Shown here one piece after another: positions 30,815-40,124 of a DNA stretch of 64,000 bases. How positions within the stretch are numbered: position 1 is the stretch's first letter; every line of letters begins with the position of its first letter. Both the position numbers and the translations under genes were made by a program. Below the pieces are notes generated by a model. That model searched no databases. It worked only from the letters and a program-made list of their open reading frames with translations, and had not been told where the DNA came from. The stretch comes from Planococcus halocryophilus (lineage in GTDB: Bacteria > Bacillota > Bacilli > Bacillales_A > Planococcaceae), in contig NZ_CP016537.2 of assembly GCF_001687585.2 (NCBI RefSeq), positions 1,460,001-1,524,000 of the forward strand. The letters are read 5' to 3'.

Positions 30815-31969
30815 ATGGCCGAGAAATCTGAACGCCAAACTGAAGTTGAAGCAAGCAATGTTCCATTGACTACTGAAGGTCCGGAAGCAACTGTAGAAGA
30901 AGCGAAAAAACAGCTGATTGAAGCAGGTAAAAAAACCGGAGAACTCAACTACGAACAAATTGCTGACAAATTAGCGGTTTTTGAAATGGAATCCGATGCA
31001 GTAGAAGAATTTATCGACCAGTTAGAAGGGCACGGCATCGAATTGGAGCGTAAATCCGACGATGAAGAGCATTTAGACCGTTTAATGAAACCGACCGAAG
31101 ATAAATTCGACTTGAATGATTTAAGTGTGCCACCGGGCATTAAAATCAACGACCCTGTCCGTATGTACTTGAAAGAAATCGGACGCGTGGATTTATTGAA
31201 AGCGGAAGAAGAAGTCCGTTTGGCAAAATTGATTGAACAAGGTGATGAAGAAGCGAAAAAACGCCTTGCTGAAGCCAATTTGCGTTTAGTGGTAAGTATT
31301 GCAAAACGTTATGTTGGTCGTGGTATGTTGTTCTTAGATCTAATCCAAGAAGGAAACATGGGCTTGATCAAAGCTGTTGAGAAATTTGACTACTCTAAAG
31401 GATTCAAATTTAGTACGTATGCAACTTGGTGGATTCGTCAAGCAATCACTCGTGCCATCGCTGACCAAGCACGTACTATCCGTATTCCAGTTCATATGGT
31501 TGAAACAATTAACAAACTGATCCGTGTACAGCGTCAGCTATTGCAAGATCTTGGCCGTGATCCTTCTCCGGAAGAAATCGGTGAAGAAATGGATTTACTT
31601 CCAGAAAAAGTTCGTGAAATCTTAAAAATCGCTCAAGAGCCTGTATCACTTGAAACGCCAATCGGTGAAGAAGATGATTCGCACTTAGGTGACTTTATCG
31701 AAGATTCAGATGCGCAATCGCCTTCTGATCACGCTGCTTATGAATTATTGAAAGAACAATTAGAAGATGTGTTAGATACATTAACTGACCGTGAAGAAAA
31801 CGTACTGCGTTTACGTTTTGGTTTAGATGATGGTCGCACACGGACATTAGAAGAAGTAGGTAAAGTATTTGGTGTAACACGTGAACGGATTCGTCAAATC
31901 GAAGCTAAAGCATTACGCAAACTGCGTCATCCATCACGCAGTAAACGATTAAAAGATTTTCTTGAATAA
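30815..31969 (+). CDS. sigA: Primary sigma factor SigA (RpoD)
   Basis: Housekeeping sigma-70 factor, 384 aa. An acidic N-terminal region 1.1 is followed by region 1.2 ([16 protein letters not shown]), region 2 ([35 protein letters not shown] with -10 recognition), region 3 and region 4 ([20 protein letters not shown], -35 recognition). AAAGGAGG is 8 nt before the ATG. All -35/-10 predictions in this window use its consensus. Confidence 0.97.
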   Translation: MAEKSERQTEVEASNVPLTTEGPEATVEEAKKQLIEAGKKTGELNYEQIADKLAVFEMESDAVEEFIDQLEGHGIELERKSDDEEHLDRLMKPTEDKFDLNDLSVPPGIKINDPVRMYLKEIGRVDLLKAEEEVRLAKLIEQGDEEAKKRLAEANLRLVVSIAKRYVGRGMLFLDLIQEGNMGLIKAVEKFDYSKGFKFSTYATWWIRQAITRAIADQARTIRIPVHMVETINKLIRVQRQLLQDLGRDPSPEEIGEEMDLLPEKVREILKIAQEPVSLETPIGEEDDSHLGDFIEDSDAQSPSDHAAYELLKEQLEDVLDTLTDREENVLRLRFGLDDGRTRTLEEVGKVFGVTRERIRQIEAKALRKLRHPSRSKRLKDFLE

Positions 31970-31978
31970 TAAAACAGG

Positions 31979-32019
31979 CAAGAGCTGCATCGGGTTTTAC
32001 ACGAATGCGGCTCTTTTCT
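31979..32019 (+). terminator. Terminator after sigA
   Basis: Arms AAGAGCTGCAT / ATGCGGCTCTT (one G-U pair) around a loop of about 16 nt, then TTCT. Confidence 0.75.
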
Positions 32020-32051
32020 ATGGGACGAAAAAAAGGAATTCGAGTTAAAGC

Positions 32052-32081
32052 TTGAATTCGTCTTAATTTTCCCTATATAAT
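32052..32081 (+). promoter_or_regulatory. SigA promoter of the acyl-CoA dehydrogenase
   Basis: TTGAAT at 32052-32057, 18-nt spacer, TATAAT at 32076-32081. Confidence 0.6.
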
Positions 32082-32123
32082 GAAAGTTGTAAGCGTATTC
32101 ACGACAAAGGGGATGTAAAACAA

Positions 32124-33266
32124 ATGAATTTCGATTTGACACAAGAACAACAAATGATTAAAAAAACCATCAAAGAATTTTCTGATAAGGTGGTGGCACC
32201 AGGTGCCATCGATCGTGACCGTTCAAAAGCGTTTCCAACTGAAATCTTCAAACAGCTGTCCGACATGGGGATGATGGGCTTGCCGTTTGATGAAAAATAC
32301 GGTGGATCGGGAGCGGATACAACTAGTTTTGCTATTGTGACAGAAGAATTGAGCCGCGTTTGTGCTTCTACAGGAATTACTTATTCTGCGCATATTTCAC
32401 TTGGCGGAGCTCCGCTAAACTTATTTGGAACCGAAGAACAAAAAGAAAAATACTTAACGCCGATTTGTACAGGTGAATCGTTCGGTGCATTTGGTTTAAC
32501 AGAACCGAATGCTGGATCAGACGCAGGAGGAACAGAAACTCGTGCAATAGAAGATGGTGACGATTGGGTTATCAACGGTTCGAAAGTATATATTACCAAT
32601 GCTAGTCACGCGAAGCATTTAGCCATTACAGCCATTACTGGGATGGAAGATGGCAAAAAAGAAATAAGTGCGATTATTGTACCGACCGATGCAGAAGGTT
32701 TTACGATCATTGATAATTATGAAAAAATGGGTCTACATTCTTCCAACACAACAGAATTAGTATTAGAAAATGTCCGTGTACCGAAAGAAAACTTATTGGG
32801 CAAGCGTGGAGACGGCTTTAAGCAATTTTTAGTAACATTAGATGGCGGCCGTATTGGTATCGCTGCAATGGCTGTAGGGATCGCACAAGGCGCGTTTAAC
32901 AAAGCTCTTGCTTACTCTAAAGAACGCAAACAGTTTGGCAAAACGTTATCTGAGTTCCAAGTAACACAGTTTAAACTTGCAGATATGGCCATGAAAATAG
33001 AATTGGCTCGTAATATGGTATACAAAGCCGCTTGGTTAAAAGATCAAGGCCGACCGTTTACAAAAGAAGCTTCAATGGCAAAGTTATATGCTTCTGAAAT
33101 TTCGATGGAAGTAGCCAATGAAGCGATTCAAATTCATGGTGGCTATGGTTACATGAAAGAATACGAAGTGGAACGATATATGCGTGATGCGAAATTACTG
33201 GAAATCGGTGAAGGTACATCTGAAATTCAACGCATGGTTATTGCTCGCCAAATCGGTTGCTATTAA
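32124..33266 (+). CDS. Acyl-CoA dehydrogenase, short-chain/butyryl type
   Basis: FAD enzyme catalysing alpha,beta-dehydrogenation of acyl-CoA in fatty-acid or branched-chain amino-acid breakdown. 380 aa. Signatures: GAFGLTEPNAGSDAG, WVINGSKVYITN, and the C-terminal QIHGGYGYMKEYEVERYMRDAK. The likely catalytic glutamate is in LLEIGEGTSEIQR near residue 363, placing it with short-chain dehydrogenases. It has its own promoter and terminator. In B. subtilis no such gene lies between sigA and cccA, so this is a lineage-specific insertion in a conserved neighbourhood. Confidence 0.93.
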   Translation: MNFDLTQEQQMIKKTIKEFSDKVVAPGAIDRDRSKAFPTEIFKQLSDMGMMGLPFDEKYGGSGADTTSFAIVTEELSRVCASTGITYSAHISLGGAPLNLFGTEEQKEKYLTPICTGESFGAFGLTEPNAGSDAGGTETRAIEDGDDWVINGSKVYITNASHAKHLAITAITGMEDGKKEISAIIVPTDAEGFTIIDNYEKMGLHSSNTTELVLENVRVPKENLLGKRGDGFKQFLVTLDGGRIGIAAMAVGIAQGAFNKALAYSKERKQFGKTLSEFQVTQFKLADMAMKIELARNMVYKAAWLKDQGRPFTKEASMAKLYASEISMEVANEAIQIHGGYGYMKEYEVERYMRDAKLLEIGEGTSEIQRMVIARQIGCY

Positions 33267-33273
33267 AAAAAAC

Positions 33274-33306
33274 TAAGCCCTGCAAATCGCAGGGCTTATA
33301 TTGTTT
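33274..33306 (+). terminator. Terminator after acyl-CoA dehydrogenase
   Basis: Arms TAAGCCCTGC / GCAGGGCTTA with an AAATC loop, then TATTGTTT. Confidence 0.75.
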
Positions 33307-33497
33307 AAAATGATATGTCGATAATAAAACAAACGAAAACGAATTAAAGTCGTATTAAATGAAATTAAATTACTATTTTTGTCACAAACAAGGAAAAGTT
33401 ATCTGTTAAGACTTTTCGTTTTAATGATAATACAGTACAATAATGAATGATACGAATAATATCATCAAGCAGAACTTAGTAGAGGGAGGGGTAACGG

Positions 33498-33890
33498 ATG
33501 CAAAAAAATGCAATTGTACCTTATATCTTAATCATGGCGTTCGGTATTGGTTTAATTTTCTTCTTATCAGTACAAGGAGTTAGTAACGAAGCTGAAATCG
33601 CAGAAGAACAAGCAGCAGAAGAAGGCGGCGGAGAAACAGCTGCTGAAGGTGAAGAAGGCGGAGAAACAGCTGAGGGGGATTTCGATCCTGAAGCAACTGC
33701 ACAAGCAAACTGTATTTCTTGTCATGGTTCAAGCTATGAAGGCGGAGTAGGTCCTTCATTAGTAGCTACAGAACTTCCGCAAGCAGACATCGAAGATATC
33801 TTGGTTAACGGTAAAGGCGGTATGCCGGCTGGACTTGTTGACGAAGCAAACGCAGCGGCAATGGCTGAGTGGGTTTTATCACTCGAATAG
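33498..33890 (+). CDS. cccA: Membrane-anchored cytochrome c-550
   Basis: Small respiratory electron carrier outside the membrane, 130 aa. An N-terminal TM anchor (residues about 6-26) is followed by an acidic Glu/Gly/Ala linker (about 31-61) with two imperfect EEGGxETAxEG units, then a class I cytochrome c domain. Heme attachment is at C72 and C75 with H76 (CISCH), and M109 (GGMPAGL) is the likely sixth ligand. A GAGGGAGGGG SD lies upstream. Position after sigA and before trmK matches B. subtilis cccA. Confidence 0.92.
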   Translation: MQKNAIVPYILIMAFGIGLIFFLSVQGVSNEAEIAEEQAAEEGGGETAAEGEEGGETAEGDFDPEATAQANCISCHGSSYEGGVGPSLVATELPQADIEDILVNGKGGMPAGLVDEANAAAMAEWVLSLE

Positions 33891-33896
33891 TATCTA

Positions 33897-33935
33897 AAAA
33901 TACCCTTAGTTCTTCTTGAACTAAGGGTTTTTCTG
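33897..33935 (+). terminator. Terminator after cccA
   Basis: Arms ACCCTTAGTTC / GAACTAAGGGT, loop TTCTT, then TTTTCTG. Confidence 0.88.
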
Positions 33936-33954
33936 TTAAATTAGGAGGAACCGA

Positions 33955-34668
33955 ATGAATGCTCAACAATTATCACATCGGCTAACAAGAGTTGCCCAAC
34001 ATGTACCAAAAGATGCAGTCGTAGCGGACATCGGCAGTGATCATGCTTATTTGCCATGTTATTTGGTACTAAACGGCGTAGTTGAAAAAGCCATTGCCGG
34101 GGAAGTCGTTAAAGGCCCATTTGAATCGGCACAAAAACAAGTTCAGCAAGAACAGCTTACGGAAAAAATTGAGGTCCGATTAGCAAGTGGGCTCGATGCA
34201 ATCTCACCTGAAGACGGCATTACAGCTGTTACAATTGCAGGTATGGGCGGTCCTTTAATATGCTCTATATTAGAACATGGTAGAGAAAAGTTAACGGGCG
34301 TAGAAAGATTGATCTTGCAGCCAAATGTTCATGCCAAAGCCATTCGTGACTGGGCCGTTTCAAATGAGTGGGATATAGTAGAAGAAGAAATTTTGAAAGA
34401 AAACGAAAAAATCTATGAAATTTTAGTGCTTGAAAAAGCGCAGTCTCCTGTTTCGTGGTCTGCTCAACAATTATTAATGGGGCCAGAGTTACTCAAACAT
34501 AAGACAGCTATTTTCCAAGAAAAATGGATGCGTGAAAGCGCGCAATGGAAAAAGATTGTAGCATCAATGGAAGCAACCGCACAAACCATTGAAATTGTTG
34601 AGAAGAAACAGGAACTCGTAAAAAAAATACAATTGGTAGAAGAGGTGTTGCAACGTGAAAATTCCTAA
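33955..34668 (+). CDS. trmK: tRNA (adenine-22 N1)-methyltransferase TrmK
   Basis: SAM-dependent m1A22 methyltransferase of tRNA, COG2384 family (YqfN), 237 aa. Rossmann SAM motif VVADIGSDHAYLP at residues 22-34, then VTIAGMGGPLI and LQPNVHAKAIRDW. The C-terminal coiled-coil helix (about 190-237) is typical. AGGAGG precedes the ATG. The stop lies 14 nt inside yqfO, so the two are translationally coupled. Confidence 0.93.
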   Translation: MNAQQLSHRLTRVAQHVPKDAVVADIGSDHAYLPCYLVLNGVVEKAIAGEVVKGPFESAQKQVQQEQLTEKIEVRLASGLDAISPEDGITAVTIAGMGGPLICSILEHGREKLTGVERLILQPNVHAKAIRDWAVSNEWDIVEEEILKENEKIYEILVLEKAQSPVSWSAQQLLMGPELLKHKTAIFQEKWMRESAQWKKIVASMEATAQTIEIVEKKQELVKKIQLVEEVLQRENS

Positions 34669-35767
34669 TGGACACCAAATCATTGAGGAATTCGAAAAGT
34701 GGTCACCGAAATATTTAGCCATGGATGGCGATCCAATCGGATTGCATGTAGGAACATTAAACAAGAAAATCGAACGTGTTTTAGTAACCCTAGATGTCAA
34801 TGAAGAAGTTGTTGACGAAGCAATTGCTAAAGGTGCGGGGTTAATTATTGCTCATCACCCACCGATTTTTCGTCCATTGAAAAACTTGCAGACGGATTTA
34901 CCGCAAGGTCGGTTAATGGAAAAACTGATTAAATCCGATATCGCAGTTTATGCAGCACATACAAATTTAGATGTTGCGGTAGGCGGAGTCAATGACTTAT
35001 TAGCAGCAGCACTTGGTTTGCAAAACACCAAAGTGTTAGTTCCAACTTATGAAGCCGAATTAGTGAAGATTGCAGTATTCGTTCCTGAAACTCATGAAGA
35101 ATCAGTTCGCGAAGCGTTAGCTAAAGCTGGAGCAGGGGCAATTGGGGATTATGAATCTTGCAGCTATACTTTGTCTGGTACAGGTCGTTTCCGACCGACA
35201 AATGAAGCGGATCCTTATATTGGAGAAGCCGGTAAAATGGAAGTGACTGCGGAATCGAAAGTAGAAGTAGTCGCTCGCAAAAACGAAAAAGATCGTGTGA
35301 TTAAAGCGATGATTTCCGCACATCCTTATGAAGAAGTGGCTTATGATGTTTTCACGCTAGAAAATAAGGAAATCACAATGGGGCTTGGACGTATAGGTAC
35401 GCTTGATACAGCAATGACGTTAGCCGAATTTGCAGAATGGGCAAAACAAAAATTAGATGTTCCTGCTCTTCGCGTTGTAGGCGCGCCTGACACGGTGATC
35501 AAAAAAGTAGCCGTTCTCGGTGGCGATGGCAATAAATACATTCAACAAGCAAAACGTTCAGGAGCAGATGTATATGTAACAGGTGATTTGTATTTCCATG
35601 TAGCTCAAGATGCACAAGACATCGGTTTAAACGTTATCGATCCCGGTCACCATGTTGAAAAAGTAATGATCAAAGGTGTCGTAAACCATATGTCTAATCA
35701 GCAACCAACTTGGCAATGCGAATTTTTACCATCCGAAACGAATACAGAACCATTCCGGTTTATGTGA
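34655..35767 (+). CDS. yqfO: Nif3-like dinuclear metal-center protein (YqfO family)
   Basis: 370-aa Nif3/YbgI/YqfO family protein with an inserted PII-like domain (about 130-230). Metal ligands are visible in IIAHHPPIFRPLK, YAAHTNLDVA and DPGHHVEKV. Annotated elsewhere as GTP cyclohydrolase I type 2 homologue, but the physiological reaction is unsettled. GTG start inside the trmK end, with AGAGGTG 8 nt upstream. The trmK-yqfO pair is widely conserved. Confidence 0.92.
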   Translation: MKIPNGHQIIEEFEKWSPKYLAMDGDPIGLHVGTLNKKIERVLVTLDVNEEVVDEAIAKGAGLIIAHHPPIFRPLKNLQTDLPQGRLMEKLIKSDIAVYAAHTNLDVAVGGVNDLLAAALGLQNTKVLVPTYEAELVKIAVFVPETHEESVREALAKAGAGAIGDYESCSYTLSGTGRFRPTNEADPYIGEAGKMEVTAESKVEVVARKNEKDRVIKAMISAHPYEEVAYDVFTLENKEITMGLGRIGTLDTAMTLAEFAEWAKQKLDVPALRVVGAPDTVIKKVAVLGGDGNKYIQQAKRSGADVYVTGDLYFHVAQDAQDIGLNVIDPGHHVEKVMIKGVVNHMSNQQPTWQCEFLPSETNTEPFRFM

Positions 35768-35796
35768 GAAGAAGCTGCAGCTTCTTCTTTTTTTTA
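35767..35796 (+). terminator. Terminator after yqfO
   Basis: Arms AGAAGAAGC / GCTTCTTCT separated by TGCA, followed by eight T residues. Confidence 0.82.
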
Positions 35797-35803
35797 TTGG
35801 CAA

Positions 35804-36388
35804 TCACTCTTCAGTCTTTATAATCGATGTGTTAGTTGAAAAATGAGGGTCGGTTGTATAGAGGTTGAATCCATCTCCGTCATACCAAATCTCGATAACG
35901 GTTGAAGCACCGTTCATATTAAAGTGGGGCCATATCGACGTCTTCTTACGTCCAAACCAGCTCTTGCCTATCAAGGTTCTATACATAATTTTATCTGAGA
36001 AAGAAAATGCATAGAATTGATTACAAGTTGCTATCCAAAAAGTTTCTTGCAAAACAAAACTTAGTGTAGAAGACGATTCGATTGTAAGTTTAAAAACAGG
36101 AAAGCGTTTGTTTTTCAGACCCTCGAATCTTAATGTGTACTCGATATTTTTGTTTTGGAAAAGGTTTTCTAAATCCTCTTCCATTCCGGTGAAAGGTTCG
36201 AATGTAAGATAGATTGGAAACAGGGCTTTTGTAAAAATGAAATCAACTAGTATTTCACAAGTCGCATCAGAATAATTAACGGATGTAGAGGGCGTCACAT
36301 AAAACTTTACAAGGTTTTGAATGTTGTCACATGTAAGAATTTCTCCATCAGAACCAATAAGTTCATGAGTGATGTAGACCTTACCCAT
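35804..36388 (-). CDS. Uncharacterised protein, accessory patch
   Basis: Not recognised. 194 aa on the minus strand, no signal peptide or TM segment. Aromatic-rich and predicted mainly beta: VYITHELIGSDGEI at the N-terminus, FEPFTGMEEDLENLF, ATCNQFYAFSFSDKI, and a C-terminal VIEIWYDGDGFNLYTTD. AAGGAGA lies 12 nt before the ATG at 36388. It is convergent with yqfO and divergent from the membrane gene at 36578. It has no counterpart between yqfO and ispH in B. subtilis, so it appears to be a lineage-specific acquisition. Confidence 0.65.
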   Translation of the reverse strand: MGKVYITHELIGSDGEILTCDNIQNLVKFYVTPSTSVNYSDATCEILVDFIFTKALFPIYLTFEPFTGMEEDLENLFQNKNIEYTLRFEGLKNKRFPVFKLTIESSSTLSFVLQETFWIATCNQFYAFSFSDKIMYRTLIGKSWFGRKKTSIWPHFNMNGASTVIEIWYDGDGFNLYTTDPHFSTNTSIIKTEE

Positions 36389-36577
36389 AAGTCATGTCTC
36401 CTTTATATTAAAGAATAGCTCTAATTTTTAGTATTACACGTATATCTGAAATTTGCAGTTTATATATCAAAAGTTAGCTTTGTAATTATTTTTTTCAAAT
36501 AAATGAAACGATTCTCACCCATTTTCGTATATGAAGAAAGGTGATTTATTGAATAAGAACAAAAGGGGGAGTTTGTT

Positions 36578-37030
36578 TTGAAACAATTTTTGTATTATTT
36601 CATGTGGACGCTAGTCATTGGATTAATCTTGTACTTAGGAATGTACCTACAGTCACAAGTAGCTGAGAAATCTCAAATGACATTTAACCTTTTTCCAATT
36701 CAACTGTACATTGCTTTATTTCCAGTAGTGATAGGTGTATTGCTTCGTACGCCGAAATTCATACTTCAACTGACTAATAGCGGAGCATGGACTTACCACT
36801 GGATCAAATTTGCTGCAATTGGATTGCCTTCGCTTTATCTTGTGTTGATGACATTCGTCCCGTTTGCACCTATAGCAGAAGGTTGGTTACCTATTCCAAA
36901 TATACTTCTTTTTGGTGGAACGACTGTCCCTACAGTGGCCGGATTGGTTTTCGGTTACACCGTATTAGCGAGCGTTAAATTTTGTGGTAATTCAAAAGCT
37001 GAAGTACTAGAAACTAAAAATCCAATATAA
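36578..37030 (+). CDS. Uncharacterised membrane protein (4 TM)
   Basis: Not recognised. 150 aa from a TTG start with AGGGGGA 8 nt upstream. Four hydrophobic segments at about 4-24, 40-58, 75-95 and 108-130, short loops and a hydrophilic Glu/Lys tail (GNSKAEVLETKNPI). No catalytic motif visible. First of three consecutive small membrane-protein genes in the patch between yqfO and ispH. Confidence 0.65.
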   Translation: MKQFLYYFMWTLVIGLILYLGMYLQSQVAEKSQMTFNLFPIQLYIALFPVVIGVLLRTPKFILQLTNSGAWTYHWIKFAAIGLPSLYLVLMTFVPFAPIAEGWLPIPNILLFGGTTVPTVAGLVFGYTVLASVKFCGNSKAEVLETKNPI

Positions 37031-37169
37031 GACAGTGAATTTTTTAAAGTAAGTCCTTCCAACAGATAGTACTTAAATACGTAGCTGCAATAAACCTATA
37101 GTATTTGCAGTAGCTAATGTCATAAGTATATGAAATGAACTTATCTAGTCTTTTGAAAGAAGGGTGAAT

Positions 37170-37454
37170 ATGGAGAAGAAAAAGACTGGGGCTTCTTACA
37201 TTTATATGGTGATTGCAGGAGTGGGAATGTTCTTGTTGGCATTCGGTCTTCTAGAATATATATTGTTCGTAGGAAACGTGAATACACCAGGTTTCTTTTT
37301 AACTTTTATTGGCTTTATAATACTTGTTCATTACATTTATTATCTAGAAAAAAAGAATGGAATGAGTAACAAGGTAATTTGGATAAAATCAGGAATGCTG
37401 ATCTTATCGCTACTTACGATTGGGTACATGTTTACTGAGAGTCAATTCATGTAG
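37170..37454 (+). CDS. Uncharacterised small membrane protein (3 TM)
   Basis: Not recognised. 94 aa starting MEKKKTGASYIYMVIAG. Hydrophobic segments at about 10-32, 40-58 and 68-88. The ATG at 37170 is preferred to a GTG two codons upstream because AGAAGGG lies at a normal distance. An inverted repeat (TAGCTGCAA ... TTGCAGTAGCTA, about 37082-37116) lies in the 139-nt gap before it. It probably forms a unit with the 50-aa gene 27 nt downstream. Confidence 0.6.
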   Translation: MEKKKTGASYIYMVIAGVGMFLLAFGLLEYILFVGNVNTPGFFLTFIGFIILVHYIYYLEKKNGMSNKVIWIKSGMLILSLLTIGYMFTESQFM

Positions 37455-37481
37455 AAAGAGGCTAATAAAGGGAGCTGCTAA

Positions 37482-37634
37482 ATGGAAATATTTATTGCTG
37501 CATTATGCTGTATCTGGGTAACGTTTCTTTTATATTTAGTCATTGAAAAAAAGGTGACTAAACGAGATAAACTATTGCTATACTTCAGTATCGCGAGCCT
37601 TCTTTTTGTCATAAGTATGTCATCACCTTACTAA
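37482..37634 (+). CDS. Small hydrophobic protein, 50 aa
   Basis: A short gene starting MEIFIAALCCIWVTFLLYLV, with two predicted TM segments (about 2-20 and 31-45) separated by a Lys-rich turn (EKKVTKRDK). AGGGAG lies 7 nt upstream of the ATG and it follows the 94-aa membrane gene by 27 nt. The good SD, spacing and amphipathic pattern support it as real. Function unknown. Confidence 0.5.
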   Translation: MEIFIAALCCIWVTFLLYLVIEKKVTKRDKLLLYFSIASLLFVISMSSPY

Positions 37635-37649
37635 ATAATCTGTAGAATA

Positions 37650-37698
37650 AAAAAAGCTGTCGCAAAAAGTTAGAACCTAACTTTTGCGACAGCTTTTA
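37650..37698 (-). terminator. Terminator of ispH (bidirectional)
   Basis: Long arms AAAAGCTGTCGCAAAA / TTTTGCGACAGCTTTT plus GTTAG/TAAC near the loop. T-runs on both strands also close the small membrane-gene unit. Confidence 0.9.
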
Positions 37699-37699
37699 A

Positions 37700-38680
37700 T
37701 TATTCACCTACTGGGTAAGGCTCAATGCGATCCGATGGTTTCGGATGCTTGATTTTCGGTAAAATTTTATTGAGTGGTACAGAACGAGTTAACTGATGAG
37801 TACTTGGGTCTGCTGGGTCGTAAAGATCCAAGAATTTCATCACTTCTTTAACAATTGGTGTTGGGGTAGAGGCACCTGCTGTAATACCTACAGTTTCAAC
37901 GCCTGCTAACCATTCTAGCTTTAACTCAGACAAATCAGAAATACGATATGCAGGAGTTCCGGCGATGTCTTGAGATACTTGTGCTAAACGATTTGAGTTA
38001 TTGCTCATTGGATCTCCAATAACTAACAATAAATCAGTATCGCCTGCTTGTTGTGCGACCGCTTCTTGACGCACTTGCGTAGCTAGGCAAATTTCTTTAT
38101 GAACTTCAGAATGTGGAAATTTTTCTTTCAAGCGTTCCATCATTGCTACAACGTCCCATTGGCTCATGGTTGTTTGGTTCGTCACAATGATTTTTTCAGA
38201 ATCGAGTTCTAATTGGTTAACGTCTTCAACACTTTCTACTAAATGAACCATATCTGGTGCGACGCCAATTGCGCCTTCAGGTTCAGGGTGTCCACTTTTA
38301 CCAATATAGACGATTTGGTAGCCATCTGCAGTTTTCTCGCGGATCAAGTCATGAGTAACTGTAACGTCAGGACATGTTGCATCAATTGATACTAAGCCTT
38401 TACGTCTCGCTAGCTCGCGAACTTGTGGAGAAACACCATGTGCAGTAAAGATAACGGTACCCGATTCTACTTTTTCTAAAATTTCAAGACGGTTTGGACC
38501 ATCTAATGTAATAATGCCATCTTCTTCAAAAGCATCTGTTACGTGTTTATTATGGACAATCATTCCTAGTATATAAATGGGGCGTGGTAAACTTTCGTCC
38601 ATTGCAGCATTTTTTGCGATAACCATCGCATCGACCACTCCGTAACAATATCCTCTTGGCGATATTTTCATAACTTTCAT
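37700..38680 (-). CDS. ispH: 4-hydroxy-3-methylbut-2-enyl diphosphate reductase
   Basis: Last enzyme of the MEP isoprenoid pathway, a 4Fe-4S protein making IPP and DMAPP. 326 aa. Cluster cysteines sit in [11 protein letters not shown] (C12), DATCPDV and [28 protein letters not shown] is also typical. The ATG at 38680 follows AAAGGAG (11 nt); another ATG three codons later is possible. Upstream in-frame codons precede the SD. IspG of the same pathway is encoded at 44.1-45.2 kb. Confidence 0.94.
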   Translation of the reverse strand: MKVMKISPRGYCYGVVDAMVIAKNAAMDESLPRPIYILGMIVHNKHVTDAFEEDGIITLDGPNRLEILEKVESGTVIFTAHGVSPQVRELARRKGLVSIDATCPDVTVTHDLIREKTADGYQIVYIGKSGHPEPEGAIGVAPDMVHLVESVEDVNQLELDSEKIIVTNQTTMSQWDVVAMMERLKEKFPHSEVHKEICLATQVRQEAVAQQAGDTDLLLVIGDPMSNNSNRLAQVSQDIAGTPAYRISDLSELKLEWLAGVETVGITAGASTPTPIVKEVMKFLDLYDPADPSTHQLTRSVPLNKILPKIKHPKPSDRIEPYPVGE

Positions 38681-38777
38681 CCAGTACCGCGCTCCTTTCA
38701 ATTTCACAATCATATATTCATTATAACGGAGACGGCACAGCTTTACAAAAGTTGCATCGCGTAAAGTGGTGATTTTA

Positions 38778-38786
38778 TGCTATAAT
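38778..38786 (+). promoter_or_regulatory. Extended -10 promoter of cshB
   Basis: TG-C-TATAAT (TG at 38778-38779, TATAAT at 38781-38786) with no good -35. The same TATGCTATAAT occurs before rpmG at about 56076-56085. Confidence 0.55.
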
Positions 38787-38816
38787 GTCTAGAGCGTAAG
38801 GAGGGAATTTAATCCC

Positions 38817-40112
38817 ATGACAAAATTTAACGAATATCCATTCAAACCGTTTCTATTAGAAGCGGTAGAAAAACTTGGTTTTACGGAACCGACACAGATT
38901 CAAAAGGAAATGATGCCCCATATATTGAAAGGCACAAGTGCAATTGGACAATCCCACACAGGGACTGGAAAAACGCATAGTTTCATTATTCCAATTGTAG
39001 AACGTATTGACGTCAGCAAACAGGAAGTGCAGGCGGTAATTTCAGCACCGACACGTGAACTTGGAACGCAGATCTTCAATGAGTTGCAAAAGCTAGTTGT
39101 AGGATCGGGCATTGAAGTAAAATCGTTTATCGGTGGTACAGACAAGCAACGTTCAATTAACAAACTAAAAACACAGCCCCATATCGTAGTCGGAACGCCT
39201 GGTCGATTAAGAGACTTGGTGAAAGAAAACGCTTTGTTGGTGCATACAGGTAAAATTCTAGTAATTGATGAAGCGGATTTAGCTTTTGATCTTGGCTTTA
39301 TCGAAGAAATTGACCAAGTAGCGGGGAAAATGAAAGACGATCTAGAAATGTATGTCTTTTCAGCGACAATTCCTGAAAAATTAAAACCATTCTTGAAAAA
39401 ATACATGGAATCACCAGTTCATGTAAAAATTGGCGACAAACGTCCAACTGCAGATGGTTTAGACTTTTACTTAGTGCCAGTTCGTAGCAAAAAGAAAATG
39501 GATCGCTTGCAGGACGTGATGAAAGCGATCAATCCTTATTTAGCCATCATTTTCGTTAACACGCGTACAAATGCGGATTATGTCGCAGACCAATTAGCAA
39601 AAGAAGGCATTCGTGTTGGACGTGTCCACGGCGATTTAGCACCACGTGAACGCGTTAAAATGATGCGTCAAATTCGTGACTTGGAATATCAATACATCGT
39701 AGCAACAGATCTTGCAGCTCGTGGAATTGATATTCAAGGCGTTAGCCATGTTATCAACTACGAATTACCGGAAGACCTGGAATTCTTCATTCACCGTGTA
39801 GGCCGTACAGCTCGCGCTGGAATGAAAGGATTAGCGATTACGTTATTCAAGCCAGAAGAAGAAGATGCAATTGTCCGTATTGAGAAAATGGGCATTCCTT
39901 TCCAACAAAAAGATATTGTTAAAGGCGAATTTGTCGACTTGAAAGAGCGTCATAGCCGGACAACACGTACAAGAAAAGTGAACGAAGCAGACGCGAAAGC
40001 GAAAACAATGGTTCACAAGCCGAAAAAAGTAAGACCAATGTACAAGAAGAAGATGAAGTGGAAAATGGACGAAATTAAGAAAATGGAACGACGCAAAAAT
40101 CGTAAAAAATAA
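38817..40112 (+). CDS. cshB: DEAD-box RNA helicase CshB
   Basis: ATP-dependent RNA helicase, 431 aa, B. subtilis YqfR/CshB, involved in cold-shock RNA remodelling. Motifs in order: Q motif region GFTEPTQIQ, Walker A SHTGTGKT, APTRELGTQ, TPGRL, DEAD (VIDEADLAFD), SAT (FSATIPE), VATDLAARGIDI and HRVGRTARAG. The C-terminal tail is strongly basic (KKKMKWKMDEIKKMERRKNR) and likely RNA-binding. AGGAGGG SD; nfo follows after 12 nt. Confidence 0.94.
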   Translation: MTKFNEYPFKPFLLEAVEKLGFTEPTQIQKEMMPHILKGTSAIGQSHTGTGKTHSFIIPIVERIDVSKQEVQAVISAPTRELGTQIFNELQKLVVGSGIEVKSFIGGTDKQRSINKLKTQPHIVVGTPGRLRDLVKENALLVHTGKILVIDEADLAFDLGFIEEIDQVAGKMKDDLEMYVFSATIPEKLKPFLKKYMESPVHVKIGDKRPTADGLDFYLVPVRSKKKMDRLQDVMKAINPYLAIIFVNTRTNADYVADQLAKEGIRVGRVHGDLAPRERVKMMRQIRDLEYQYIVATDLAARGIDIQGVSHVINYELPEDLEFFIHRVGRTARAGMKGLAITLFKPEEEDAIVRIEKMGIPFQQKDIVKGEFVDLKERHSRTTRTRKVNEADAKAKTMVHKPKKVRPMYKKKMKWKMDEIKKMERRKNRKK

Positions 40113-40124
40113 GGAGATAGGTCA

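Noticed and set aside
38900..39406. Minus-strand open frame of 168 codons inside cshB
   Set aside because: Fully overlaps helicase motifs; composition is that of reverse-complemented conserved codons.
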